Assembly: GCA_948466335.1 (NCBI GenBank)
Contig: CAOKAE010000008.1
Span: 1-64,000, forward strand
Length of the DNA: 64,000 nucleotides
DNA from: an uncultured Coriobacteriia bacterium
Lineage (GTDB): Bacteria > Actinomycetota > Coriobacteriia > Coriobacteriales > QAMH01
Direction of reading: 5' to 3'
The position numbers and the translations under genes were made by a program. The notes below the pieces were generated by a model that saw only the letters and a list, made by a program, of their open reading frames with translations, was not told where the DNA came from and made no database searches. Positions 1-8,937 of the stretch are shown here, piece after piece; positions within the stretch are counted from its first letter, which is position 1, and each line of letters begins with the position of its first letter.

Positions 1-70
1 TGGGGGGGGCTCCCGCCCGGGCCCACTTTTTTCCTGGCCCCCCGGCCCCTGACCCCCTGACACATTGTTG

Positions 71-844
71 CTATTCGTAGCTCACATGCCAAAAGGTGAG
101 GCCACAGGCCGGAGCCGTCTCGCCCGCGGCATTGCGGTCCCGTGCCCCGAGTACCTCGGCGACCCATGCGGGTTCGCGATGGCCGGCGCCCACCTGGACG
201 AGCGTACCGACGATGGTGCGGACCATCGAGTGCAGAAAGGCATTGCCAATGACCTTGACCACAAGGCAGCTCTCCCCCATCTGCTCCTCGTGTGCGATGG
301 AGACCTCGCTCACGTAGCGCATGGTCGTCTTGCCCTCGGCGCTTGCCGTCTTGCAGAAGGACTTGAAGTCATGCTCGCCGACAAGATGCGTCGCGGCTTC
401 GCGCATGGCGTCGATATCGAGCTCGCCCCGTCGCCACCACGCAAAGTCCTTCAGGAACAGCGGCGGAACCGGACCCGTGACGATGCGATAGCGATACTCA
501 CGGCTCATGGCATCGAAGCGGGCGGAAAAGTCGGGGGATTCGAAGCGCACGGCCTTGACGACGATGTCGTCGGGGGTGAGTGCGTTGAGCGAGATGACGA
601 GGTGCGCCGGAATCACGCCCTCGAACTCGGCCTCGTCGAGCACGCAAGACACGACCTGTCCGAGTGCGTGCACGCCGGCGTCGGTACGCCCGGCGCAGAC
701 GGTCTCGACGGGGTGGCGAAAGTAGGTCGCGAGTGCTTTCTCCAGCTCGCCCTGGACCGTGACGAGACGCTCGTCCTTCTGCTTGGCGAACCCCGCATAC
801 GCCGCACCGTTATAGGCGAGTGTCAGCACGAGCGACCTTTGCAT
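71..844 (-). CDS. truA: tRNA pseudouridine(38-40) synthase TruA
   Basis: Isomerises uridines 38-40 in the anticodon stem-loop of many tRNAs in the cytoplasm. The signature GRTDAGVHA holds the catalytic Asp55, and the C-terminal half keeps NAFLHSMVR. At 257 aa it has normal family length. I start at the ATG at 844, which has AAAGGA a few bases upstream and gives the usual N-terminus MQRSLVLTLAYNG. A longer frame beginning 13 codons earlier has no such support. It lies 65 bp after ecfT; ecfT-truA behind rplQ is a common Gram-positive order. It is the last gene of the leftward ribosomal run. Confidence 0.95.
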   Translation of the reverse strand: MQRSLVLTLAYNGAAYAGFAKQKDERLVTVQGELEKALATYFRHPVETVCAGRTDAGVHALGQVVSCVLDEAEFEGVIPAHLVISLNALTPDDIVVKAVRFESPDFSARFDAMSREYRYRIVTGPVPPLFLKDFAWWRRGELDIDAMREAATHLVGEHDFKSFCKTASAEGKTTMRYVSEVSIAHEEQMGESCLVVKVIGNAFLHSMVRTIVGTLVQVGAGHREPAWVAEVLGARDRNAAGETAPACGLTFWHVSYE

Positions 845-909
845 TTCGTTCCTTTCGTCGATGCGGCGATGAGACAAGCGCACAGGGCATTTGTCTCATC
901 GCCGTCCCC

Positions 910-1749
910 TCACAAGAACACGCAGAGTGCGGCAATGGCCACGATGCCAACGACGAGCGTCGCGACATCGGGTGCGGTCAGGGGCCTTACGCTCATGCGC
1001 GTGCGCTTGCCACCCGCATAGCACCGTGCGTCCATGGCATCCGCCAGGTCGTCGGCACGTCTGAACAGGCGCACGAAGAGCGGGATGAGCACGGGAATCC
1101 AAGACTTGAGGCGCACGAACAGGTTGCCATCATCGAAATTGGCGCAACGCGCCTTCTGGGCAAGCTGAATCATCTGAGCCTCGCGGGCCGTCGTCGGAAT
1201 GAAGCGCAGCGCAATCGAAATCATCATCGCGATATCGTCAACCGGGACGCCAAAACGCCGCAGGGGACCGAACATGCGCAGCATCGCATCAGTCAGCTCC
1301 ATCATCGACGAGGTGAAGGTGAGCAGCGAGCATATGAGCACGAGCAGCACAATGCGCAGGGCGAAGAAGAGTCCCCGCGCCAAACCGTCGAGGGTTATGC
1401 CAAAGCTTCCGAAAAGGACCCATTGTTGCGTGAGCCCCAAAGACCCTGCCGTGGAGAGTCCCGGAGCGGCCGTCGAGCCCAAGCTGATGCTGAACGCATG
1501 CACCACGATGGTGAACACGAGGATGAAGACGATGGGAATGAGGCCATGGGCCGCCTTGACGACGGGCACCCGGGCGATGACGTAGAGCATCATGACGAGC
1601 GCCGTGACGAGCAGCAAGCCTATCCAGCTCTCCACGAAAAAGATGCCTATAGAAAAAGCGCAGGCCAAGATAATCTTGACCTGCGCGTTCAGGGCATGGA
1701 CGGGAGTCGTGCCGGGAATGTACGTGCCAAAGGCGAGTGCCTGTGCCAT
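910..1749 (-). CDS. ecfT: ECF transporter transmembrane component EcfT
   Basis: Membrane-embedded T component of an energy-coupling factor vitamin or metal importer, which couples ATPase subunits to substrate-binding S components. The 279 aa chain has hydrophobic stretches near residues 25-75, 70-90, 125-150 and 260-279. The amphipathic region contains DAMDARCY, matching the A-R-G-type coupling motif that contacts the ATPases. It follows rplQ by 27 bp. In many Gram-positives two ATPase genes, ecfA1 and ecfA2, sit between rplQ and ecfT. They are absent here, so the ATPases must be encoded elsewhere if the transporter works. Confidence 0.9.
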   Translation of the reverse strand: MAQALAFGTYIPGTTPVHALNAQVKIILACAFSIGIFFVESWIGLLLVTALVMMLYVIARVPVVKAAHGLIPIVFILVFTIVVHAFSISLGSTAAPGLSTAGSLGLTQQWVLFGSFGITLDGLARGLFFALRIVLLVLICSLLTFTSSMMELTDAMLRMFGPLRRFGVPVDDIAMMISIALRFIPTTAREAQMIQLAQKARCANFDDGNLFVRLKSWIPVLIPLFVRLFRRADDLADAMDARCYAGGKRTRMSVRPLTAPDVATLVVGIVAIAALCVFL

Positions 1750-1776
1750 CCTGACCCCCGGAACGCACGTTGGCTG

Positions 1777-2523
1777 CTATTCAGCCTCGTGCTTCTCCGT
1801 CTCCTCCACGGTCTCCTCGAAAGCCGCCTCATCGTCGGCGACGGGATTGACGTCGTCGATGAGCTCCTTGGTCTCCTCGGCGATCTCTTCCTTGATCTCC
1901 TCGATGTTCTCGGCCTCGTTCTTGGCTACCTCGGCCTCCTGGGCCTCGAGGACGGCCTCCTCGACGGAATCCTCGTCCTCGGCCTTCTCAGCCTCGGCAG
2001 CGTCATCACGAACGTCGGTCTCGGCGACGGCGTCGACACGATCGGCCTCGCCCTCGGCAAACTCCTCGATGTCGTCCTTGGCCTCGGCCTTGGTCGCCTT
2101 CTTGGCGGCGGACTTCTTGGATGCCTTGGCAGGCTTGCCGTCAGCCTTGCCCTTGGGAACGACGGCCTCCTCGACGAGCTCGAGAATCGCCATGGGGGCA
2201 TTGTCGCCCTTGCGCGGACCGAGCTTCAGGATGCGCGTGTAGCCACCATTGCGGTCGGCCCACATGCCCTGCTCGGCCTTCTCGAAGACCTCGCGGACGA
2301 GCTCCTTGTCGCCCAGGGCGGCGATGGCCAGACGACGGGAATGCAGGTCGCCCTTCTTGGCCCAGGTGATGATGCGGTCGATGGTGCCGCGAACTTCCTT
2401 GGCACGCGTGACCGTGGTCTTGATGCGGTCGTTGGTGAACAGTGCGACCGCCAGGTTCTTCTTCATGGCCTTGGTGTGGCTGGCGTCGGTGCCCAGCTTG
2501 CGGCCCTTCTTGTAATGCCTCAT
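1777..2523 (-). CDS. rplQ: Ribosomal protein bL17 with long acidic tail
   Basis: Large-subunit protein near the peptide exit tunnel. Residues 1 to about 122 are an ordinary L17 (MRHYKKGRKLGTDASHTKAM, later NGGYTRILKLGPRKGDNAPM). The protein then runs on to 248 aa, about twice the usual length. The extension starts with a Lys/Ala-rich linker and ends in more than 100 residues dominated by Glu, Asp, Ala and Val. It stays in frame and ends with a clean stop just before ecfT, so it looks genuine and not a frameshift artefact. Last ribosomal gene of the alpha operon, 15 bp after rpoA. Confidence 0.96.
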   Translation of the reverse strand: MRHYKKGRKLGTDASHTKAMKKNLAVALFTNDRIKTTVTRAKEVRGTIDRIITWAKKGDLHSRRLAIAALGDKELVREVFEKAEQGMWADRNGGYTRILKLGPRKGDNAPMAILELVEEAVVPKGKADGKPAKASKKSAAKKATKAEAKDDIEEFAEGEADRVDAVAETDVRDDAAEAEKAEDEDSVEEAVLEAQEAEVAKNEAENIEEIKEEIAEETKELIDDVNPVADDEAAFEETVEETEKHEAE

Positions 2524-2538
2524 TGAATCTCCTACGTA

Positions 2539-3480
2539 TTAAAGCTTCAAGCTGAGGTCCATCGACTGAAGCTTGTCCTTGACCTCTTCGATGGACTTGG
2601 CGCCGAAGTTGCGAATGTTGAGCAGGTCATTCTCGGAATATTCGACCAGCTGACGCACCGAGTGGATACCGGCGCGCTTCAGGCAGTTGTACGAGCGCAC
2701 CGACAGGTCGAGATCCTCGATCTGCTTCTCGAGCTCGGTGTTCTTGCTCGGGCCCTCGGGGGCGAAGATGCTCGTCACCTCGACCTCCTCGCCGCTCTCG
2801 TCAAGCGACAGGAAGGCCATCATGTGCTGGTTGATGATGTTGGCGGACTGGCAGACAGCCTCGACGGGGCTGATCGCGCCATTGGTCTCGACCTCGAGAA
2901 TGAGCTTGTCGTAGTCGGTGCGCTGCGCGACGCGCGTATCCGTGACATCCATGGTGCAACGACGGATCGGCGAGAACAGCGAGTCGACGTGAATGATGCC
3001 AATGGGGTCCTCCGGGCGCTTGTTGCGCTCGGCGGGCACGTAGCCGCGGCCGACACCGATGCGGACCGACATCTCGAGCTGCGCGCCCTCGGAAAGCGTG
3101 GCGATGACATGCTCGGGATTGATGAGCTGGAACTCGGTGGGGACTTCCAGGTCGGCGCCGGTGACCACGCAGGGGCCCTGCGCGGAAAGCGTTGCGGTCG
3201 CCTCCTCGCCTCCGGCGAAGGGGGCGAAGACCAGGCCTTTGATATTCAGAACAATGTCGGTGACATCTTCCACGACGCCAGGGGCGGACGTGAACTCATG
3301 CTGCACGCCCTCGATCTTTATGGCGGTGGCTGCAGCGCCGTCCAAGGAGGACAGCAGAACACGTCGCATGCCGTTGCCGAGCGTCTGGCCATAGCCACGC
3401 TCGAGCGGCTCCATGACGAATCGCGCGATATTGTCATCGACTTGCTCGACGGTGATGTTGGGCTTCATGAACTCAGTCAT
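2539..3480 (-). CDS. rpoA: RNA polymerase alpha subunit
   Basis: Dimer-forming scaffold for RNA polymerase assembly and a contact point for activators and UP elements. The N-terminal domain keeps LGNGMRRVLLSSL. The C-terminal domain has SVRSYNCLKRAGI and LLNIRNFGAKSIEEVKDKL, with the helix-hairpin-helix residues that bind DNA. Length is 313 aa, normal. The start at MTEFMKPNITVEQ is preceded by AGGAGG with eight bases spacing. It sits between rpsD and rplQ as in the standard alpha operon. Confidence 0.98.
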   Translation of the reverse strand: MTEFMKPNITVEQVDDNIARFVMEPLERGYGQTLGNGMRRVLLSSLDGAAATAIKIEGVQHEFTSAPGVVEDVTDIVLNIKGLVFAPFAGGEEATATLSAQGPCVVTGADLEVPTEFQLINPEHVIATLSEGAQLEMSVRIGVGRGYVPAERNKRPEDPIGIIHVDSLFSPIRRCTMDVTDTRVAQRTDYDKLILEVETNGAISPVEAVCQSANIINQHMMAFLSLDESGEEVEVTSIFAPEGPSKNTELEKQIEDLDLSVRSYNCLKRAGIHSVRQLVEYSENDLLNIRNFGAKSIEEVKDKLQSMDLSLKL

Positions 3481-3525
3481 TAAATAGCCTCCTCGAGACT
3501 CGAACCGGATAGGACAGGGTGAAAA

Positions 3526-4119
3526 TTACTTCGAATAGAGCTCGACGATGAGCTGCTCCTGGATATCCAGATCGATTTGGTCTCGTGTCGGCAGGGAAAT
3601 GACGTTGCCCTGCAGCTTCTCGATGTCAACCTCGAGCCAGGCAGGAACCTGGACGCGCTCGTTGGAAATGAGCGCACTCTTGATCACGAGGAGCTCCCTG
3701 GCGGCCGGGGCGATTGCCACGAGATCGCCGGGGCTCACGCGATACGACGGAATGTCGACGCGCTTGCCGTTGACCGTGATGTGTCCGTGCGTGACCGTCT
3801 GACGGGCCTCCTTGCGCGTGCGCGCAAAGCCCAGGCGGAACACGACGTTGTCGAGACGGGACTCGAGAATCCTCATGAGGTTCTCGCCCGTGACTCCCTG
3901 CATACGGCGTGCCTTGTGGAAGTAGCCGCGGAATTGCTTCTCGAGCACACCATAGATGAACTTGGCCTTCTGCTTCTCGCGAAGCTGACGACCGTACTCG
4001 CTCTCCTGACGGCGGCGCTGCTTGGGCTGCTTCTTGGATTCCTTGGTGTAACCCAACACGATGGGGTCGATGCCAAGCTGGCGGCAGCGCTTCAGAACCG
4101 GGGTCCTGTTAATTGCCAT
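3526..4119 (-). CDS. rpsD: Ribosomal protein uS4
   Basis: Primary 16S rRNA-binding protein that nucleates the 30S body; in other bacteria it represses the alpha operon. The C-terminal S4 domain is clear (LDNVVFRLGFARTRKEARQ, VTHGHITVNGKRVDIPSY). The N-terminal region has a single Cys (RCRQLGIDP), so this is the zinc-free form. 197 aa, normal. Lies between rpsK and rpoA. Confidence 0.98.
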   Translation of the reverse strand: MAINRTPVLKRCRQLGIDPIVLGYTKESKKQPKQRRRQESEYGRQLREKQKAKFIYGVLEKQFRGYFHKARRMQGVTGENLMRILESRLDNVVFRLGFARTRKEARQTVTHGHITVNGKRVDIPSYRVSPGDLVAIAPAARELLVIKSALISNERVQVPAWLEVDIEKLQGNVISLPTRDQIDLDIQEQLIVELYSK

Positions 4120-4138
4120 GACGTATTACCTTTCTAAG

Positions 4139-4537
4139 CTAGACGCGACGACGCTTGACCTGACGGCAACCGTTGTGCGGAATGGGCGTGCAGTCCTGAA
4201 TGCTCGCGACCTCGAGGCCAGCTGCCTGGAGCGAGCGAATGGCGGTCTCGCGACCGGAGCCGGGGCCCTTCACGAACACGGAGACCTTCTTGAGGCCGTG
4301 CTCCATGGCCATCTTGGCGGCCTTCTCGGCGGCCATCTGCGCCGCGAACGGCGTGGACTTGCGGGAACCCTTGAATCCAACCGTACCTGCGGACTGCCAG
4401 GAGATGACGTTGCCGCGGGTGTCGGTGATGGAAACGATCGTGTTGTTGAACGTGCTCTTGATGTGAGCCTGACCGACCGTGATGTTCTTGCGGTCTGCGC
4501 GACGGACGCGGGTCGTGCTCTGCTGCTTCTTAGCCAT
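4139..4537 (-). CDS. rpsK: Ribosomal protein uS11
   Basis: 30S platform protein next to the E-site mRNA path. Recognisable by [33 protein letters not shown] and the C-terminal [17 protein letters not shown]. 132 aa with the basic N-terminal extension common in actinobacterial and firmicute S11. Alpha operon, 13 bp after rpsM. Confidence 0.98.
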   Translation of the reverse strand: MAKKQQSTTRVRRADRKNITVGQAHIKSTFNNTIVSITDTRGNVISWQSAGTVGFKGSRKSTPFAAQMAAEKAAKMAMEHGLKKVSVFVKGPGSGRETAIRSLQAAGLEVASIQDCTPIPHNGCRQVKRRRV

Positions 4538-4550
4538 GCTGTCCTCTCAC

Positions 4551-4922
4551 CTAACCCCTCTTCTTAGCGCCGATCTGGCGACGCGGACCCTTGCGGGTGC
4601 GAGCGTTGGTGTGAGTGCGCTGACCACGAACAGGCAGGCCACGACGATGGCGCAGGCCACGATAGCAGCCAATCTCCATCAGTCGCTTGATGTTCTGCGA
4701 AGTCTCGCGGCGAAGGTCGCCCTCGACCGTGTAGTTTGCATCGATGTTGTCACGCAGCTTGACGACCTCTTCCTCGGTGAGGTCGCGCACGCGCGTGTCG
4801 GGATTAACGCCGGTCTCCTCGCAAATCTTCTTTGCGCGGGTCAGACCGATACCATAGATGTAAGTCAGACCAATCTCCACGCGCTTTTCGCGCGGAAGGT
4901 CGACACCGAGTATACGAGCCAA
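4551..4922 (-). CDS. rpsM: Ribosomal protein uS13
   Basis: 30S head protein contacting the P-site tRNA and the 50S bridge. The family N-terminus [19 protein letters not shown] is preceded in frame by unrelated residues, so the start is set at a TTG codon at 4922, with a purine-rich GAAGGGAAG site upstream. This gives 123 aa, the usual size. C-terminal [19 protein letters not shown] is typical. It follows rpmJ by 14 bp. Confidence 0.96.
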   Translation of the reverse strand: MARILGVDLPREKRVEIGLTYIYGIGLTRAKKICEETGVNPDTRVRDLTEEEVVKLRDNIDANYTVEGDLRRETSQNIKRLMEIGCYRGLRHRRGLPVRGQRTHTNARTRKGPRRQIGAKKRG

Positions 4923-4936
4923 TGTCGCTTCCCTTC

Positions 4937-5050
4937 TTAGCCTTGGCGCTGCTTGTGGCGCGGGTTCTCGCAAATCACGAGCACCTTGCCATGACGCCTG
5001 ATGATCTTGCACTTATCGCACATCTTTTTTACCGAAGGACGCACCTTCAT
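4937..5050 (-). CDS. rpmJ: Ribosomal protein bL36, zinc type
   Basis: Small 50S protein of 37 aa: starts [14 protein letters not shown] and ends [10 protein letters not shown]. Cys11, Cys14, Cys27 and His32 form the zinc site, so this is the zinc-containing form. The start ATG at 5050 has AAGGTAAGG upstream. It occupies the usual place between infA and rpsM. Confidence 0.96.
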   Translation of the reverse strand: MKVRPSVKKMCDKCKIIRRHGKVLVICENPRHKQRQG

Positions 5051-5172
5051 AATGTCCTTACCTTTCCGAAAGTGTTGACACTTCGTTTATCGTCACGCCC
5101 AGCCGCAGGCGGTAGTTTTCTTGCTTGAGCCGACAGGAATGCCCCGGCACCCCATCGGTCGCGATATGTGAC

Positions 5173-5391
5173 CTACTTGTATCGGTAGGTGATCCTGCCG
5201 CGATCGAGGTCATACGGCGAAAGCTCCACCGTCACCTTGTCACCGGGAAGGATCTTGATGTAATGCATGCGCATCTTGCCCGAGATATGGGCCAGAACCT
5301 GATGGCCGTTCTCGAGCTCGACCTTGAACATCGCGTTGGGAAGAGGTTCTACGACCTTTCCCTCCAGTTCAATAGCATCCTCTTTGCTCAC
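5173..5391 (-). CDS. infA: Translation initiation factor IF-1
   Basis: Binds the 30S A site during initiation. It is a 72 aa OB-fold protein with the family-invariant [19 protein letters not shown] and [20 protein letters not shown]. The start is GTG at 5391 (GTG-AGC-AAA-GAG), preceded by GGGAGAG. An upstream ATG would add 14 unrelated residues. It sits between map and rpmJ, as usual. Confidence 0.96.
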   Translation of the reverse strand: MSKEDAIELEGKVVEPLPNAMFKVELENGHQVLAHISGKMRMHYIKILPGDKVTVELSPYDLDRGRITYRYK

Positions 5392-5461
5392 GAGCGTATC
5401 TCTCCCATTTTGAATCCTCACAAACGTAATCAAACATACTACTGCAACAAGCTTTCTGTTT

Positions 5462-6250
5462 CTAGTAGTTTTTCACGAGATTCCATGGGGTCAGGACGAG
5501 TGGTCCGTCGTCAGTGATGGCAACGGTGCGCTCGAAGTGGGCCGCAGGACGCTTGTCGCAGGTCACGATGCTCCAACCGTCATCGGTGACGCGAACCTCA
5601 TGGGTTCCCATCGTCGCCATGGGCTCGATGGCTATGACCATGCCCCGTTCGAGGAGCATGCCCGTATGGGGCTGACCGAAATTGGGGACGACCGGCGGCT
5701 CGTGCATGTCACGGCCGATGCCATGGCCGGCGTAGTTGCGCACGACGCCAAAGCCCTCCCGCTCGATGACCGATTGCACCGCATGACCGATGTCGCCCAT
5801 GCGATTTCCGGGAAGCGCTTTGGCGATGCCGGCCGCAAGCGCGGCCTCGCAGGCGTCGAGCAGCACGCGTGTCTGGGTGGCGATGGCACCCACGGCAAAG
5901 GTCGCCGCGTTGTCCCCCACCCAACCGTCAACGATGGCACCCGTGTCGATGGAGACGACATCGCCTTCCTGCAAGATGACATCGCGCGAGGGAATTCCGT
6001 GCACGACGGTCTCATTGACCGACGCGCAAATGGTCGCGGGAAAGCCACCGTAACCCTTGAAGGCGGGGCGGCCTCCTCCTTGGACGATGACTCTCTCGGC
6101 ACATGCGTCGAGTTCGGCCGTTGAAATGCCCGGGGCAACGAGCGAGCCGACCGCCTCGAGCGCATCTGCGCTTAGGCGGCCGGCCCGTTTCATCGCCTCG
6201 ATTTTTGCCGGCGACTTGATCTTGACGCCGTCCAGGCGAAAGAACTTCAT
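5462..6250 (-). CDS. map: Methionine aminopeptidase, type I
   Basis: Removes the initiator methionine from nascent proteins. The di-metal ligands expected from the family are all visible: Asp102 (SIDTG), Asp113 (VGDNA), His176 (GHGIG), Glu209 (AIEPM) and Glu240 (FERTV), with His84 (VVHGI) as the conserved active-site histidine. 262 aa, no N-terminal zinc or SH3-binding extension. It follows adk by 5 bp. Confidence 0.97.
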   Translation of the reverse strand: MKFFRLDGVKIKSPAKIEAMKRAGRLSADALEAVGSLVAPGISTAELDACAERVIVQGGGRPAFKGYGGFPATICASVNETVVHGIPSRDVILQEGDVVSIDTGAIVDGWVGDNAATFAVGAIATQTRVLLDACEAALAAGIAKALPGNRMGDIGHAVQSVIEREGFGVVRNYAGHGIGRDMHEPPVVPNFGQPHTGMLLERGMVIAIEPMATMGTHEVRVTDDGWSIVTCDKRPAAHFERTVAITDDGPLVLTPWNLVKNY

Positions 6251-6255
6251 GAACC

Positions 6256-6882
6256 CTATTTGCCGATGGCTTTCCTCAGCGCGGCGAAGACATCGTCGGG
6301 AGACTGGGCACCATCGAGCTCGATGAGAATTCCGTTGCCGCGATAGTAATCGATGAGCGGGCTCGTCGACTTCTCGTAGACGGCAAGGCGGTTGCGCACC
6401 GTCTCCTCGTTATCGTCGGCACGCTGGTACATCTCGCCACCGCACTTGGGGCAGACGGGACCCGTCTCGACCGTGCCGGGATAACCGCACTCGTGGCAGA
6501 CGCGACGCTGCGACATGCGCGCGACGAGGACTTCGGGATCGACCTCGAGGGCAATGGCGTAGTCGAGCTTCTTGTCCAGGTTGGCAAGGGCGCCGTCGAG
6601 CGCGACTGCCTGGGCCGGGGTGCGCGGAAAGCCGTCGAGCAGGAACGAAGTATCCGGGTCTGCCTTGAGCCTTTCCTCGACCAGGCCGATGACGACCTCG
6701 TCGGGCACGAGCTCGCCGGCGTCCATGTAGGACTTGGCCTTGAGGCCGAGTTCCGTGCCCTCCTTGACGGCGGCGCGGAGCAAGTCTCCCGTGGAAAGAT
6801 GGGTGAAACCGAACTCGTCGACAAGGCGGGCCGACTGGGTTCCCTTTCCGGCGCCCGGAGCGCCCAGGAGTACGATATTCAT
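6256..6882 (-). CDS. adk: Adenylate kinase, zinc-LID form
   Basis: Interconverts ATP + AMP and 2 ADP. The P-loop is GAPGAGKGTQ at residues 7-16, and DGFPRTPAQA is the core AMP-site motif. The LID carries four cysteines (CHECG and CPKCG), the structural zinc site typical of Gram-positive adenylate kinases. 208 aa. Lies between secY and map, 14 bp after secY. Confidence 0.97.
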   Translation of the reverse strand: MNIVLLGAPGAGKGTQSARLVDEFGFTHLSTGDLLRAAVKEGTELGLKAKSYMDAGELVPDEVVIGLVEERLKADPDTSFLLDGFPRTPAQAVALDGALANLDKKLDYAIALEVDPEVLVARMSQRRVCHECGYPGTVETGPVCPKCGGEMYQRADDNEETVRNRLAVYEKSTSPLIDYYRGNGILIELDGAQSPDDVFAALRKAIGK

Positions 6883-6896
6883 AGAACTCTCCTAGT

Positions 6897-8186
6897 CTAT
6901 TTGAAGAAGCCGTCGTAGTTGTGCATCTTCAACTGGCTCTCCAGCTTGGTCATGGTGTCGAGCGCGACGCCGACCATGATGAGGACGGAGGTGCCGCCGA
7001 ACAGCTGGATCAGGGTGTTGCCCGTGAACGAGTACAGGATGGACGGGATGATCGCGATGGCCGCGAGGAACATCGCGCCCGGAAGCGTGATGCGATTGAT
7101 CACGTTCTTGATGTACTGCACGGTGGCGCCACCGGGACGCACGCCCGGGATGAACCCGCCGTTGTTCTTCAGGTTATCGGCCGTCTCCTGCGGATGGTAG
7201 ATCATCGACGTGTAGAAGTACGCGAAGAAGACGATCAGGGCGAAGGTCAGAATCCAGTTGCCCCAACCAGCCGAGCAGAAGTTGGCTACGGCCTGCAGCC
7301 AGCCCGCATCGCTGAAGAACGCCGCGATCTGGGCGGGCAGGTAGAGCAGCGCGGAAGCGAAGATGATGGGGATGACGCCCGAGCCGTTGACCTTGAACGG
7401 CAGATACGTGGACTGGCCACCCATGACCTTGCGTCCCACGACGCGCTTGGAATACTGCACCGGGATGCGACGCTGGCCACGCTCGATGAAGACGATGCCC
7501 GGGATCGTGACGAGAATCACGACGACGATGAGCACGGTCATGAGAATGCCCTGCATCTGATCGGTGGAGTTCTGGATGGAATCGAGCAGCGCGCTTGGAA
7601 GGCGTGCGATGATGTTCGCGAAGATGATGAGCGACATGCCGTTGCCGATACCGCGCTGCGTGATGAGCTCGCCCATCCACATGATGAGGGCCGTGCCGGC
7701 GACGAGCGTGATGATGATGATTGCGCTGATCAACCAGGTGGGCATGCCCGTCGTGGAGAAGTCGACGCCAAAGGCGTTCTGGAACAGGACCAGGTAGCCG
7801 ATGGCATTGATGAGGCCAAGCACGAGCGTGAGGTAACGCGTGATGCGCGTGACCTTGCGCTGTCCCGCCTCGCCTTCCTTCTGCCAACGCTGCAAGGCGG
7901 GAACGATGCCCTGCATGAGCTGCATGATGATGGATGCCGTGATGTAGGGCATGATGCCGAGCGAGAACACCGAGAAATACTCGAGCGCTCCACCCGAGAA
8001 CAGGTTGAGCATGAGCAGGCCGGCGTTCGTGCTCGTGTCACGGAAGTTCGACACGAGGTCGGCGAACGGGATGCCGGGAACGGGAATAAACGAGCCGACA
8101 CGATACAGCGCTATGATTCCAAGGGTGAAGAAGATCTTGTGACGGAGCTCCTTCACCTTCATTGCGTTAATGAGTGCGTTAAGCAC
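6897..8186 (-). CDS. secY: Protein translocase subunit SecY
   Basis: Central channel of the Sec translocon, with about ten membrane helices over 429 aa. Diagnostic stretches are IPVPGIPFADL near residues 34-44, YFSVFSLGIMPYITASI and GERRIPVQY-like RGQRRIPVQYSKR. The start is GTG at 8186 (MLNALINAMKVKELRHK), which matches the family N-terminus. A downstream ATG would remove eight conserved residues. It begins 2 bp after rplO ends. Confidence 0.97.
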   Translation of the reverse strand: MLNALINAMKVKELRHKIFFTLGIIALYRVGSFIPVPGIPFADLVSNFRDTSTNAGLLMLNLFSGGALEYFSVFSLGIMPYITASIIMQLMQGIVPALQRWQKEGEAGQRKVTRITRYLTLVLGLINAIGYLVLFQNAFGVDFSTTGMPTWLISAIIIITLVAGTALIMWMGELITQRGIGNGMSLIIFANIIARLPSALLDSIQNSTDQMQGILMTVLIVVVILVTIPGIVFIERGQRRIPVQYSKRVVGRKVMGGQSTYLPFKVNGSGVIPIIFASALLYLPAQIAAFFSDAGWLQAVANFCSAGWGNWILTFALIVFFAYFYTSMIYHPQETADNLKNNGGFIPGVRPGGATVQYIKNVINRITLPGAMFLAAIAIIPSILYSFTGNTLIQLFGGTSVLIMVGVALDTMTKLESQLKMHNYDGFFK

Positions 8187-8188
8187 GG

Positions 8189-8629
8189 CTACTCGACCTT
8201 TCCTCCGGCCGCTTCAATCTTGGCCTTGGCAGAAGCGGAAACCTTCTCGACCTGAACCGTGAGCGCCTTGGTGATATCGCCATCGCCGAGAACCTTGACG
8301 AGTGCATCGGCGTGCTTGATGATGCCCTTCTCGACGAGCGTCTCGCCGTTGACGGTCTCGCCGGCGGCGTACTTCTCGTCAAGACGGCTGACGTTGACCG
8401 GCACGTACTCCTTGCGGTTGACGTTGCGGAAGCCGGGGAGCTTGGGAAGGCGCATCGCCAGCGGCGTCTGGCCACCTTCGAAACCCGGGCCCTTGGTGCC
8501 GCCGGCACGCGAAGCCTGGCCGTTCATGCCACGGCCGGAAGTGCCGCCATGACCCGAACCGTGACCGCGACCAACGCGCTTGCGCTTCTTCGTCGACCCT
8601 TCGGCCGGCTTGAGTTCAGAAAGATCCAT
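8189..8629 (-). CDS. rplO: Ribosomal protein uL15
   Basis: 50S assembly protein. The glycine- and basic-rich N-terminus [17 protein letters not shown] and [19 protein letters not shown] are typical, and the C-terminal globular part holds the [16 protein letters not shown] end. 146 aa. It is separated from rpmD by a 116 bp spacer filled with three hairpins. Confidence 0.97.
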   Translation of the reverse strand: MDLSELKPAEGSTKKRKRVGRGHGSGHGGTSGRGMNGQASRAGGTKGPGFEGGQTPLAMRLPKLPGFRNVNRKEYVPVNVSRLDEKYAAGETVNGETLVEKGIIKHADALVKVLGDGDITKALTVQVEKVSASAKAKIEAAGGKVE

Positions 8630-8646
8630 GATGTCTCCTTTACGCG

Positions 8647-8726
8647 TTCGCCCGCTTGATGCGGGCGAAGCCGGCTGCTCGCCGCCGGCTGACTACCTCG
8701 TCGTGGACCGCACCTCGCCGGTGCGG
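8647..8726 (-). repeat. Three consecutive hairpins between rpmD and rplO
   Basis: Three perfect inverted repeats stand side by side: a 9 bp stem (TTCGCCCGC, loop 5) at 8647-8669, a 7 bp stem (AGCCGGC, loop 8) at 8669-8690, and a 7 bp stem (CCGCACC, loop 5) at 8708-8726. None has a T-run, so they are not ordinary terminators. They fill an otherwise compact operon's only sizeable gap in this stretch. Role unknown. Confidence 0.7.
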
Positions 8727-8745
8727 CCCATCACATGCTTGCCTA

Positions 8746-8937
8746 CTAGATGTTCTCGACCTCGATCAGGTGCTTGACCTTGAAGATCATGCCCCTGATG
8801 GCGTCGTTGTCGACCTGCTCGACCGTGGAGCCGATCTTGCCCAGGCCCAGGGCCTTGAGCGTCTTGCCCTGATCGGCCTTGTAGCCGATCGAGCTCTTCA
8901 CCTGCGTCAGACGCAGCGTCTTCTTTGCCTTAGCCAT
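8746..8937 (-). CDS. rpmD: Ribosomal protein uL30
   Basis: Small 50S protein, 63 aa: TLRLTQVKSSIGYKADQ then LKALGLGKIGSTVEQVDN and IRGMIFKVKHLIEVE. The start codon overlaps the rpsE stop in a TAATG arrangement, which suggests translational coupling. Confidence 0.96.
   Translation of the reverse strand: MAKAKKTLRLTQVKSSIGYKADQGKTLKALGLGKIGSTVEQVDNDAIRGMIFKVKHLIEVENI

Noticed and set aside
820-2526. Plus-strand open frame of 568 codons opposite ecfT and rplQ
   Set aside because: Antisense shadow over two recognisable genes; composition is not protein-like.
4923-5012. Thirty-codon N-terminal extension of S13
   Set aside because: It overlaps rpmJ in another frame; family alignment and spacing support the TTG at 4922.
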